A DNA stretch of 17,233 bases from CAZWEZ01 sp964632795 (lineage in GTDB: Bacteria > Pseudomonadota > Alphaproteobacteria > Rhodospirillales > 2-02-FULL-58-16): positions 1 through 17,233 of the forward strand of contig CAZWEZ010000081.1 of NCBI GenBank assembly GCA_964632795.1, in the 5' to 3' direction. Made by a program: the position numbers and the translations under genes. The stretch's first letter is position 1; every line of letters begins with the position of its first letter. The notes beneath the pieces were generated by a model. The model was given only the letters and a program-made list of their open reading frames with translations, was not told where the DNA came from and made no database searches. This document shows positions 6,461-13,872 of this stretch, in pieces.

Positions 6461-8737
6461 TTGAAATACTTGTTACGATATTTTGCGTTTGCCGTTTTGT
6501 TTCTGGCGCTGGGGTTGCCGTCTTGGCCGTCCCTTGCCCAGTCCGGCGGCATCGTGCGCGAGATCGTCGTCGAGGGTAGCCAACGCATCGAAGCCGACAC
6601 CGTTCGTTCCTACCTGCTGGTCCAGGAAGGCGATGCCTTCGATACCGGACGCATCGATCGCTCCCTGAAGAGCCTGTTCGCGACCGGGCTGTTCGCCGAC
6701 GTTTCCATGCGCCGCCAAGGCGACACCCTGATCGTCAACGTCGTCGAAAACCCGGTCATCAACCGGATCGCCTTCGAGGGCAACCAACGGCTGAAGAACG
6801 AGATTCTCGAATCCGAGGTTTCGCTCAGGCCGCGGGTCATCTACACCCGGACCAAGGTGCAGAACGACGTCAACCGCATCCTCACCCTGTATCGCCGCAA
6901 CGGCCGGTTCGCCGCCACCGTCGACCCCAAGGTCATCCAGTTGCCCCAGAACCGGGTCGATCTGGTGTTCGAGATCAACGAGGGCAAGCTGACCGAGATC
7001 CGGAGGATACGTTTCGTCGGTAACAACGAGTTCAGCGACTCCCGGCTGCGCGATGTGGTGCGCACCAGGGAATCCCGGTGGTACCGTTTCTTCACCTCCG
7101 ACGACACCTACGACCCGGACCGCATGACCCTGGATCGGGAACTGTTGCGGCAGTTTTATCTGGCCAGCGGCTATGCCGATTTCCGGGTCCTGTCCGGGGT
7201 CGCCGAACTGACCCCCGATCGCAAGAATTTCTTCCTCACCTTCACCGTCGAAGAGGGGGGGCGATACCGGTTCGGGGCGATCGACATCGAGACCCGGCTT
7301 CGCGACCTCGACAAGAAGGACCTGAAGGGTGCCGTCGAGATCACCACGGGCGACTGGTACGACGCCGAGGAGATGGATGTCGCCATCGATGGCCTGACCA
7401 ATGTCGTGGGAACCCTCGGCTACGCCTTCGTCGACGTGCGCCCGCGGGTCAACCGTAACCGCGAAGAGCGGACCATCGACGTGACCTTCGAAGTCAACGA
7501 AGGACCTCGGGTGTTCGTCGAGCGCATCGATATCGCGGGCAACGTGCGCACGTCGGGCGAGGTGATCCGCCGCGAGTTCCGGCTGATCGAGGGCGACGCC
7601 TTCAACTCCTCCAAGCTGCGCCGCTCCAAGCAGCGCATCCAGAACCTGAACTTCTTCGAGAAGATCTCCGTGGAGCAGGTGCCGGGCAGCGCTCCCGACA
7701 AGACGGTGATCCAGGTGGAGGTGGAGGAGAAATCCACCGGCTCCCTCTCCATCGGCGCCGGCTTCTCGACCACCAGCGGCATGCTTGCCGACCTGGGGAT
7801 CCGCGAGCGGAACTTCCTGGGACGGGGCCAGGACCTGGAACTCAGCCTGCTTTTCGCCGAGCGCAAGAGCGAGATCGACCTCAGCTTCACCGAGCCCTAT
7901 TTCCTGGATCGCGAGGTGACGGCGGGATTCGATATCTTCAGATGGAGTGCGGACTTCCAGGATTACAGCTCGTATGATTCGGAGTCGCTCGGCGGCGCCC
8001 TCAGGGCCGGCTATCTGATCACCGAGAACTTGAGCCAGGGTTGGAAATACACCATCAAGCAGACCGAAGTCACCGATGTCCCCACCGGCGCTTCCCGGTT
8101 CATCAAGTCCGAAGAGGGGGAGACGATGCTTTCGGAAATCTCCCATTCGCTGACCTATGACAGGCGGGATAACCGGTTCCTGCCGAGCGATGGCTATTTC
8201 CTGCGCATGACCAACGACGTCGCCGGCCTGGGCGGCGATACCCGGCATTTGCGCAACCGCTTCGAAGCCGGCAATTATTACAAGCTCACCGACCAGTGGA
8301 TCCTATCCCTGACCGGTTCCCTCGGCCACATCGTCGGTATCGGCAAGGATGTCCGCTTGACCGAGCGGTTCTTCGCCGGGGGCGACGATCTTCGCGGCTT
8401 CGCCACCCATGGCATCGGTCCCCGCGACCGCAGAACCAACGACGCCCTGGGCGGAGAATGGATGTACACGGGGACGGTGGAACTCAGCGTTCCCCTGGGT
8501 CTGCCCAACGAACTCGGACTGTCCGGCAAGGTCTTCACCGACTTCGGAAGCATCGGCAAGATCGCTCAATCCGGCTCCCAGATCCAGGATACGGGCAGTC
8601 TGCGCGCTTCGATCGGCACCGGTGTCAGTTGGAATTCGCCGTTCGGTCCGATCGGCATCGATTTCGGCGTCCCGGTGATCAAGGAAAATTTCGATATTGA
8701 CGAGAATTTCCGGGTCAATTTCGGTACGAGGTTCTGA
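6461..8737 (+). CDS. bamA: Outer-membrane protein assembly factor BamA
   Basis: BamA is the core Omp85 insertase that folds beta-barrel proteins into the outer membrane. With this start it has 758 residues. A signal peptide (K2, R6, hydrophobic 7-19, cleavage after SLA at 26) is followed by five POTRA domains (about 27-425) and a 16-strand barrel. The barrel carries the loop-6 motif LRGF, in GGDDLRGFATHG, and ends in a terminal aromatic (VNFGTRF), the usual barrel signal. No in-frame ATG is suitable. TTG 6461 is chosen because it gives a normal signal peptide; TTG 6470 is an alternative, and GTG 6380 would add 27 residues inside rseP. ATG 6451 is one frame off. The ribosome-binding site is weak. 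Gene order rseP-bamA-skp-lpxD supports the call. Confidence 0.95.
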   Translation: MKYLLRYFAFAVLFLALGLPSWPSLAQSGGIVREIVVEGSQRIEADTVRSYLLVQEGDAFDTGRIDRSLKSLFATGLFADVSMRRQGDTLIVNVVENPVINRIAFEGNQRLKNEILESEVSLRPRVIYTRTKVQNDVNRILTLYRRNGRFAATVDPKVIQLPQNRVDLVFEINEGKLTEIRRIRFVGNNEFSDSRLRDVVRTRESRWYRFFTSDDTYDPDRMTLDRELLRQFYLASGYADFRVLSGVAELTPDRKNFFLTFTVEEGGRYRFGAIDIETRLRDLDKKDLKGAVEITTGDWYDAEEMDVAIDGLTNVVGTLGYAFVDVRPRVNRNREERTIDVTFEVNEGPRVFVERIDIAGNVRTSGEVIRREFRLIEGDAFNSSKLRRSKQRIQNLNFFEKISVEQVPGSAPDKTVIQVEVEEKSTGSLSIGAGFSTTSGMLADLGIRERNFLGRGQDLELSLLFAERKSEIDLSFTEPYFLDREVTAGFDIFRWSADFQDYSSYDSESLGGALRAGYLITENLSQGWKYTIKQTEVTDVPTGASRFIKSEEGETMLSEISHSLTYDRRDNRFLPSDGYFLRMTNDVAGLGGDTRHLRNRFEAGNYYKLTDQWILSLTGSLGHIVGIGKDVRLTERFFAGGDDLRGFATHGIGPRDRRTNDALGGEWMYTGTVELSVPLGLPNELGLSGKVFTDFGSIGKIAQSGSQIQDTGSLRASIGTGVSWNSPFGPIGIDFGVPVIKENFDIDENFRVNFGTRF

Positions 8738-8741
8738 ATCC

Positions 8742-9323
8742 ATGTCCTTTTCACGTATCCCGAGTTCCGTTCTGTGGGCGCTGGTGGTTGTGGCGTCGCT
8801 GGCCCACCCGGTATCCGCCCAGGATCAGGAGCAGGATCAGGAGCAGACCATCCTCTTGAAGATCGCCATCATCGATGTCGACGCGATCCAACGCAATGCC
8901 GTCGCGGTCAAGGAAATCCGTTCGCAGATCGGCAAGTACCGTTCCGCGTTTCAGGCCGATATCCAGAAGGAAGAGACGGAACTGCGCAATGCCAATCAGG
9001 AACTTGCCCGCCAGCGCACCATCCTGTCGCCGGAAGCCTTCGCCGAGGAGCGGCGGAAGTTCGAACAGCGCCTGATCACCGTCCAGCAAAAGGTCCAACT
9101 GCGCAAGCAGGAACTGGAGAAAGCCCAGATCGGCGCCATGAGGCAGGTCCAGGCCGCCCTCAACGAGATCATTACCGGCATCGCCAAGGAGAGGAATTTG
9201 ACCTTGATCCTGCGGGAGAACCAAGTCGTTCTGTCCGCCACCGCCCTCAAAATCACCGACGAAGTCCTGGCCCGCCTGGACCAAAAACTGCCGTCCATAA
9301 GTGTTCCCGAACCCGGGAAATAG
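8742..9323 (+). CDS. skp: Skp/OmpH-family periplasmic chaperone
   Basis: Skp trimers hold unfolded outer-membrane proteins in the periplasm and hand them to BamA, encoded just upstream. The product has 193 residues. The signal peptide is about 1-26 (R5, hydrophobic 10-21, cleavage after VSA). A short QDQEQDQEQ linker follows, then IAIIDVDAIQRNA, the typical first strand and helix of OmpH proteins. A long charged coiled-coil arm spans roughly 55-140 (ADIQKEETELRNANQELARQ and onward). The chain then returns through NLTLILRENQVVLSA, the closing strands of the body domain. ATG 8742 is preceded by GAGG at 8728-8731 and follows the bamA stop by 4 bases. A more upstream in-frame start would lie inside bamA and spoil the signal peptide. 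Confidence 0.9.
   Translation: MSFSRIPSSVLWALVVVASLAHPVSAQDQEQDQEQTILLKIAIIDVDAIQRNAVAVKEIRSQIGKYRSAFQADIQKEETELRNANQELARQRTILSPEAFAEERRKFEQRLITVQQKVQLRKQELEKAQIGAMRQVQAALNEIITGIAKERNLTLILRENQVVLSATALKITDEVLARLDQKLPSISVPEPGK
8820..8846 (+). repeat. 12-bp tandem repeat in skp, just after the signal peptide
   Basis: CAGGATCAGGAG occurs twice in a row (8820-8831, 8832-8843), followed by another CAG, and encodes QDQEQDQEQ at the mature N-terminus. It is in frame, so copy-number change would only vary the length of a probably disordered linker. Confidence 0.85.
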
Positions 9324-9326
9324 GCG

Positions 9327-10349
<1,023 letters not shown>

Positions 10350-10352
10350 CAA

Positions 10353-10820
10353 ATGGATACCAAGGTGGCGGCGGCGGGGGGCAAGACCCTCGACATCAAC
10401 CGGATCATGGAGATGATCCCCCATCGCTACCCCTTCCTGATGATCGACAAGGTTGTCGATGTGATCCCCGACGTCAGCGCCATCGGGATCAAGAACGTGA
10501 CCATCAACGAACCATTCTTCCAGGGCCATTTCCCTTCCCGCCCGGTGATGCCCGGGGTGCTGGTCATCGAGTCCATGGCGCAGACCGCGGCGACCCTGGT
10601 GATCGAGACCCTGGGCATGGAAGCCGAGGGCCGGTTGGTCTATTTCATGTCGGTGGACTCGGCGCGCTTCCGCAAGCCCGTGGTGCCCGGCGACACCTTG
10701 CGGGTTCACGTCGAGAAGCAGCATCGCCGCCGCAACGTGTGGAAGTTCAAGAGCCAGGCCAGGGTCGAGGGAACCCTCGTCGCCGAAGCCGTTTACACCG
10801 CCATGATCGTGGATGAATGA
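10353..10820 (+). CDS. fabZ: 3-hydroxyacyl-[acyl-carrier-protein] dehydratase FabZ
   Basis: FabZ dehydrates 3-hydroxyacyl-ACP to trans-2-enoyl-ACP in fatty acid elongation. It competes with LpxA and LpxD for the same hydroxyacyl-ACP pool, which explains its place between their genes. The protein has 155 residues with a hot-dog fold. Catalytic H59 lies in FQGHFPSRPVMPGVL and catalytic E73 in VIESMAQ; the N-terminal INRIMEMIPHRYPFLMIDKV segment is typical. The start at ATG 10353 is 3 bases after the lpxD stop, with AAAGG at about 10338-10342. The stop TGA (10818-10820) overlaps the lpxA start region. Confidence 0.97.
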   Translation: MDTKVAAAGGKTLDINRIMEMIPHRYPFLMIDKVVDVIPDVSAIGIKNVTINEPFFQGHFPSRPVMPGVLVIESMAQTAATLVIETLGMEAEGRLVYFMSVDSARFRKPVVPGDTLRVHVEKQHRRRNVWKFKSQARVEGTLVAEAVYTAMIVDE

Positions 10821-11620
10821 TGACCGAGATACACCCCATGGCCGTCGTCGAGGACGGCGCCCGGATCGGTGACAACGTCGCCATCGGTCCCTACTGCACC
10901 GTCGGTGCGGAGGCCGAACTGGGCGACGGCACCGTCTTGATGTCCCATGTCGTGGTCAACGGCCGGACCACCATCGGCGCCAACACCAAGGTCTTCCCCT
11001 TCGCCTCGATCGGCCTGCCGCCCCAGGACCTCAAGTACAAGGGGGAACCCTCGCGCCTCGAGATCGGCTGCAACAACATCATCCGCGAGCACGTCACCAT
11101 GAACCCGGGGACCGAGGGCGGAGGCATGCTGACCAGCATCGGCAACAACTGCCTGTTCATGGTCGGCGCCCACGTCGCCCACGACTGCTGGATCGGCGAC
11201 CACGCGATCCTGGTCAACAACGCCACCCTGGGCGGCCACGTAAAGGTCGATGAATGGGCCATCATCGGCGGCCTGTCGGCGGTCCACCAGTTCGTGCGGA
11301 TCGGCCGCCACGCCATGGTCGGGGGCATGACCGGGGTCGAGAACGACGTCATCCCCTACGGCTCGGTGATGGGCAACCGGGCCCGTCTCCAGGGTCTCAA
11401 CATCATCGGCCTCAAGCGACGGAATTTCTCCCGCGACGTCATTCACGCCCTGCGCAACGCCTACCGCCTGCTGTTCGCCCAGGAAGGCACCATGTCCGAG
11501 CGCCTGGACGACGTTTCCGAGCTGTTGCACGACAACGAGCCGGTGATGGAGATCGTCGAATTCATCCGCGTCGATTCCTCGCGCTCGATCTGCCAGCCCA
11601 GCCTGGAAGATGCCGCATAG
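10820..11620 (+). CDS. lpxA: UDP-N-acetylglucosamine 3-O-acyltransferase
   Basis: LpxA catalyses the first lipid A step, moving a 3-hydroxyacyl chain from ACP to UDP-GlcNAc. The 266 residues (E. coli 262) form a hexapeptide beta helix (about 1-185) and a C-terminal helical domain. Catalytic H121 lies in HVAHDCW (E. coli H125), with H140 in GGHVKV and H156 in VHQF. The acyl-length ruler position (E. coli G173) is G169, which predicts a preference near C14. ATG 10820 overlaps the fabZ stop by one base and has GGAT 5-6 bases upstream; ATG 10817, giving ATGA overlap and one extra Met, is equally possible. The stop codon TAG (11618-11620) is formed by two host bases (TA) plus the first base of the inserted element. 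Confidence 0.96.
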   Translation: MTEIHPMAVVEDGARIGDNVAIGPYCTVGAEAELGDGTVLMSHVVVNGRTTIGANTKVFPFASIGLPPQDLKYKGEPSRLEIGCNNIIREHVTMNPGTEGGGMLTSIGNNCLFMVGAHVAHDCWIGDHAILVNNATLGGHVKVDEWAIIGGLSAVHQFVRIGRHAMVGGMTGVENDVIPYGSVMGNRARLQGLNIIGLKRRNFSRDVIHALRNAYRLLFAQEGTMSERLDDVSELLHDNEPVMEIVEFIRVDSSRSICQPSLEDAA

Positions 11621-11652
11621 TACCGACTTTCATAATTCCGCGCCCCATGTGA
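11620..11652 (+). repeat. Left terminal inverted repeat of the element
   Basis: It starts GTACCGACTTTCATAATTCC and ends GCGCCCCATGTGA, and is an exact reverse complement of 11851-11883. Its first G completes the lpxA stop codon TAG. With the flanking TA the match extends to 35 bases. Confidence 0.95.
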
Positions 11653-11747
11653 CGGCCTTGCGCGGTTCCCGGCTAGGAGCGCGCCGCGCCGTGATGGTGG
11701 CCCATCACAAGCGGTGCGCGACGACGACCGGGAGCCGCGCAAGGCCG
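11653..11747. repeat. Internal hairpin A of the element
   Basis: The arms 11653-11672 (CGGCCTTGCGCGGTTCCCGG) and 11728-11747 (CCGGGAGCCGCGCAAGGCCG) pair at 19 of 20 positions, and the one exception would be a G-U pair in RNA. Nested at the tip, GTGATGG (11691-11697) pairs with CCATCAC (11702-11708) around a 4-base loop, with further GC pairing below it. Confidence 0.8.
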
Positions 11748-11759
11748 CCCGGAGGGTCG

Positions 11760-11847
11760 CTTTTCCCGCTTCCCCGGGGCGTCGGCGGCACTTGCCGATG
11801 TGCCGGCATCGCCGGCGCACCGCCTCCTGCCGGGGAAGCGGGAAAAG
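11760..11847. repeat. Internal hairpin B of the element
   Basis: CTTTTCCCGCTTCCCCGG (11760-11777) and CCGGGGAAGCGGGAAAAG (11830-11847) are perfect 18-bp inverted repeats. The loop holds smaller palindromic GCCGGC-rich stretches. No U-tract follows the 3' arm on the plus strand, so it is not an ordinary intrinsic terminator. Confidence 0.85.
11782..11845 (-). repeat. Dispersed repeat, copy 1 (inside the element)
   Basis: Read on the minus strand, this segment aligns without gaps to 17170-17233 on the plus strand, with 54 of 64 positions identical by hand count. The shared blocks are TTTCCCGCTTCC, GCGCCGGCGATGCCGGC and ATCGGCAAGTGC. Confidence 0.8.
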
Positions 11848-11850
11848 AGA

Positions 11851-11883
11851 TCACATGGGGCGCGGAATTATGAAAGTCGGTAC
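11851..11883 (-). repeat. Right terminal inverted repeat of the element, containing the lpxI start codon
   Basis: Exact reverse complement of 11620-11652. The plus strand reads TCACATGGGGCGCGG and then AATTATGAAAGTCGGTAC; the ATG at 11870-11872 begins LpxI, so the first codons (MKVG and part of T) come from the repeat. A second in-frame ATG at 11855-11857 also lies inside it. Confidence 0.95.
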
Positions 11884-12694
11884 TAAACTCGGCATCCTGG
11901 CCGGCGGCGGGAAGCTGCCGGCCCGCATCATCGAAGCCTGCCGGGAAAACGACCGCCCCTTCTTCGTAATCGCCTTCAAGGGCCAGGCAGAGGACGCGAC
12001 CGTTGCCGGAACCCCCCATGCCTGGGTTCGCCTGGGAGCCGCCGGCAAGACGCTGAAATTGTTGCGTCAGGCAGGGGTCGAGGTGCTGGTGATGGCGGGC
12101 CGCATCCGGCGTCCGAGCCTCGCCGCCCTGAGACCCGATGCCTGGGCGGCCCGTTTCCTCGCCAGGTCGGGGGCCATGGCCCTGGGAGACGACGGGCTTC
12201 TGAGCGCCGTGATCGGGGAATTGGAGGCAAACGAGGGTTTCCGCATCGTCGGCCCCGAAACCCTGCTTCCCGATATCCTGGCCGCCGAGGGCGTCTACGG
12301 CGATGTGGAACCGGACGGCCAGGCCCGCCGGGACATCCAACGGGGCATCGAGGCGGCGCGAGATCTCGGCGCCCGGGATCTCGGCCAGGGGGCGGTGGTC
12401 AGGGCGGGAGAGGTGATCGCCGTCGAGGATGCCGAGGGCACCGATGCCATGCTGGAGCGTTGCCGCCCCGGCGCCGGCGGAGTGCTGGTCAAGGTCGCCA
12501 AGCCGGGCCAGGAAAGCAGCGTCGATCTGCCGACCATCGGCGTTTCGACGGTCGACATGGCGCGCGCCGCCGGCCTCGCCGGGATCGCCGTGCAAGCCGG
12601 CCGGGCGCTGGTCGTCGACCGGGCGGCGGTGATCGAACGGGCCGACGAGGCGGGGCTGTTCGTCGTCGGCGTGGCGGTCCCGGAAGGCCGGTGA
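11870..12694 (+). CDS. lpxI: UDP-2,3-diacylglucosamine pyrophosphatase LpxI (DUF1009 family)
   Basis: LpxI hydrolyses UDP-2,3-diacylglucosamine to lipid X and UMP, and replaces LpxH in alphaproteobacteria. It acts between LpxD and LpxB in lipid A synthesis. The product has 274 residues. It begins KLGILAGGGKLP at 6-17 (glycine-rich N-terminal domain). The C-terminal DUF1009 domain includes GVLVKVAKPGQESSVDLPTIG (split at about 204-224; D219 is probably the conserved catalytic-region Asp) and STVDMARAAGLAGIAVQAG. The present start lies in the right terminal repeat of the inserted element: ATG 11870 (or in-frame ATG 11855, five residues longer). Neither has a strong Shine-Dalgarno. The gene overlaps lpxB by 4 bases (GTGA). 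Confidence 0.93.
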   Translation: MKVGTKLGILAGGGKLPARIIEACRENDRPFFVIAFKGQAEDATVAGTPHAWVRLGAAGKTLKLLRQAGVEVLVMAGRIRRPSLAALRPDAWAARFLARSGAMALGDDGLLSAVIGELEANEGFRIVGPETLLPDILAAEGVYGDVEPDGQARRDIQRGIEAARDLGARDLGQGAVVRAGEVIAVEDAEGTDAMLERCRPGAGGVLVKVAKPGQESSVDLPTIGVSTVDMARAAGLAGIAVQAGRALVVDRAAVIERADEAGLFVVGVAVPEGR

Positions 12695-13872
12695 GCACCG
12701 GCGGCGAAACCCCGGTGATCTTCCTGATCGCCGGCGAACCTTCCGGGGACTCCCTGGGCGGCCGCCTGATGGCGGCGCTCGCCGAGCGCCGCCAGGTAAG
12801 GTTTGCCGGCGTCGGCGGCCCGCGGATGGAAAGCCAGGGTCTCGAAAGCCTGTTCCCCATGGAGGAACTGTCGCTGATGGGCCTGGCCGAGGTCCTGCCC
12901 CACCTGCCGCGCCTGTCGCGGCGGATCGCCCAGACCGTGGCCGAGGTCCGCAAGACCCGGCCGTCGCTGCTGCTCACCATCGATTCCCCGGGCTTCAATT
13001 TCCGCGTCGCCCGCCGCCTGAAGGGGCAGGGGATCACCCTGGTCCACTACGTGGCGCCCTCGGTGTGGGCCTGGCGCCCGGGACGGGCGCGCAAGGTCGC
13101 CGCCTTCCTCGACCACCTGCTGGCGCTGCTGCCGTTCGAACCGCCGTACTTCGAGGCCGAAGGGCTGCCCTGCACCTTCGTCGGCCACCCGGTGGTCGAA
13201 AGCGGTTGCGAGCGGGGCGACGGAGCGGGCTTCAGGCGCCGTCACGGCATCGCCGAGGGGGCGACCCTCCTCAGCGTGCTGCCCGGCAGCCGCCAGGGCG
13301 AGGTCGGCCGCCTGCTGTCCGTTTTCGGCGATGCCCTGGCCATTCTCGGGCGCTCCCGGCCCGGCCTGCGGGCGGTGGTGCCGACCGTCGGGACGGTGGC
13401 CGGACGGGTTGCCGCGGCGGCCGCCCGGTGGCCGGTCCCGGCGCTGGTGGTCGAGGACGAGGGAGACAAGTTCGACGCCTTCGCGGCCTCGGACGCGGCG
13501 CTGGCGGCCTCGGGGACGGTGGCCCTGGAACTGGCCATGGCCGGGGTGCCGACGGTGGTCGCCTACAGGATGAACCCGCTCACGGCGTGGCTGGCGCGGC
13601 GCCTGATCCGGGTTCGCTTCGTCAATCTGGTCAACATCATCCTCGAGCGCCAGGCGGTGCCGGAGTTGCTCCAGGAGGAATGCCGCGGCGACCGGCTGGC
13701 GGCGGCCGTGGCCGGGCTTCTCGACGATGAATCGGCTCGCCGCCGGCAGGCGGCGGACGCCGGGGAGGCCCTGCGCCACCTCGGTCTCGGCGGCCCGTCG
13801 CCCAGCAGCCGCGCCGCCGAGGTGATCCTCGACACCATCGAAGGAAAAGCAGATGACCGCCGAAACCGATAA
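12691..13872 (+). CDS. lpxB: Lipid A disaccharide synthase
   Basis: LpxB is a peripheral inner-membrane glycosyltransferase (GT19, GT-B fold) that joins UDP-2,3-diacylglucosamine and lipid X into the beta-1,6 disaccharide of lipid A. The 393 residues (E. coli 382) show AGEPSGD (14-20), DSPGFN (98-103), APSVWAWRPGRARK (122-135), FVGHPVVE (163-170), LPGSRQGEV (197-205) and a C-terminal ASGTVALELAMAGVP nucleotide-binding region followed by the RFVNLVNII segment. GTG 12691 is chosen because it gives the conserved start just before FLIAGEPSGD, has GGAAGG at 12682-12687, and overlaps the lpxI stop as GTGA. Its last 20 bases overlap gloA. Confidence 0.96.
   Translation: MSTGGETPVIFLIAGEPSGDSLGGRLMAALAERRQVRFAGVGGPRMESQGLESLFPMEELSLMGLAEVLPHLPRLSRRIAQTVAEVRKTRPSLLLTIDSPGFNFRVARRLKGQGITLVHYVAPSVWAWRPGRARKVAAFLDHLLALLPFEPPYFEAEGLPCTFVGHPVVESGCERGDGAGFRRRHGIAEGATLLSVLPGSRQGEVGRLLSVFGDALAILGRSRPGLRAVVPTVGTVAGRVAAAAARWPVPALVVEDEGDKFDAFAASDAALAASGTVALELAMAGVPTVVAYRMNPLTAWLARRLIRVRFVNLVNIILERQAVPELLQEECRGDRLAAAVAGLLDDESARRRQAADAGEALRHLGLGGPSPSSRAAEVILDTIEGKADDRRNR

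Larger units (their letters stand above)
11610..11873 (+). other. 87-codon frame opened by the old lpxI start and running through the inserted element
   Basis: ATG 11610 reads M-P-H and then continues without a stop through the whole element to TGA at 11871-11873. That stop overlaps the present lpxI start ATG (11870-11872) as ATGA. In the reconstructed pre-insertion sequence the same ATG reads M-P-H-K-L-G-I-L and is the natural start of LpxI. The 87-residue product (Ser/Arg/Pro/Gly-rich) shows no recognisable domain. Its plausible role is translational: ribosomes crossing the element would open its hairpins and stop exactly at the new lpxI start. Whether it is translated is unknown, and the frame may be open partly by chance in GC-rich DNA. 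Confidence 0.35.
11620..11883. mobile_element. 264-bp MITE-like non-autonomous element with 33-bp perfect terminal inverted repeats, TA-flanked
   Basis: The ends at 11620-11652 and 11851-11883 are exact reverse complements over 33 bases. TA flanks both sides (11618-11619 and 11884-11885), as expected for a duplicated TA target of IS630/Tc1-mariner-type transposition. No transposase is encoded. The interior holds two large hairpins. Deleting 11620-11885 leaves TA once and restores overlapping lpxA and lpxI ends (lpxA stop TAA; LpxI start M-P-H-K-L-G-I-L), which strongly supports insertion with TA duplication. Perfect terminal repeats suggest a recent insertion. The family name and the mobilising transposase are not identifiable from this window. 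Confidence 0.85.

Noticed and set aside
6451..6520. ATG 6451 as the bamA start
   Set aside because: It is in a different frame from the BamA coding sequence; it would need a one-base change.
11760..11850. Hairpin B as an intrinsic terminator between lpxA and lpxI
   Set aside because: The 3' arm is followed by AGATCAC, not a U-tract, on the transcribed strand; the A-rich edge is part of the inverted repeat itself.
11714..11869. An N-terminal extension of LpxI beginning at GTG 11714 inside the element
   Set aside because: The extension is Arg/Pro-rich element sequence with no similarity to LpxI, and the conserved LpxI start lies only a few residues before KLGIL.
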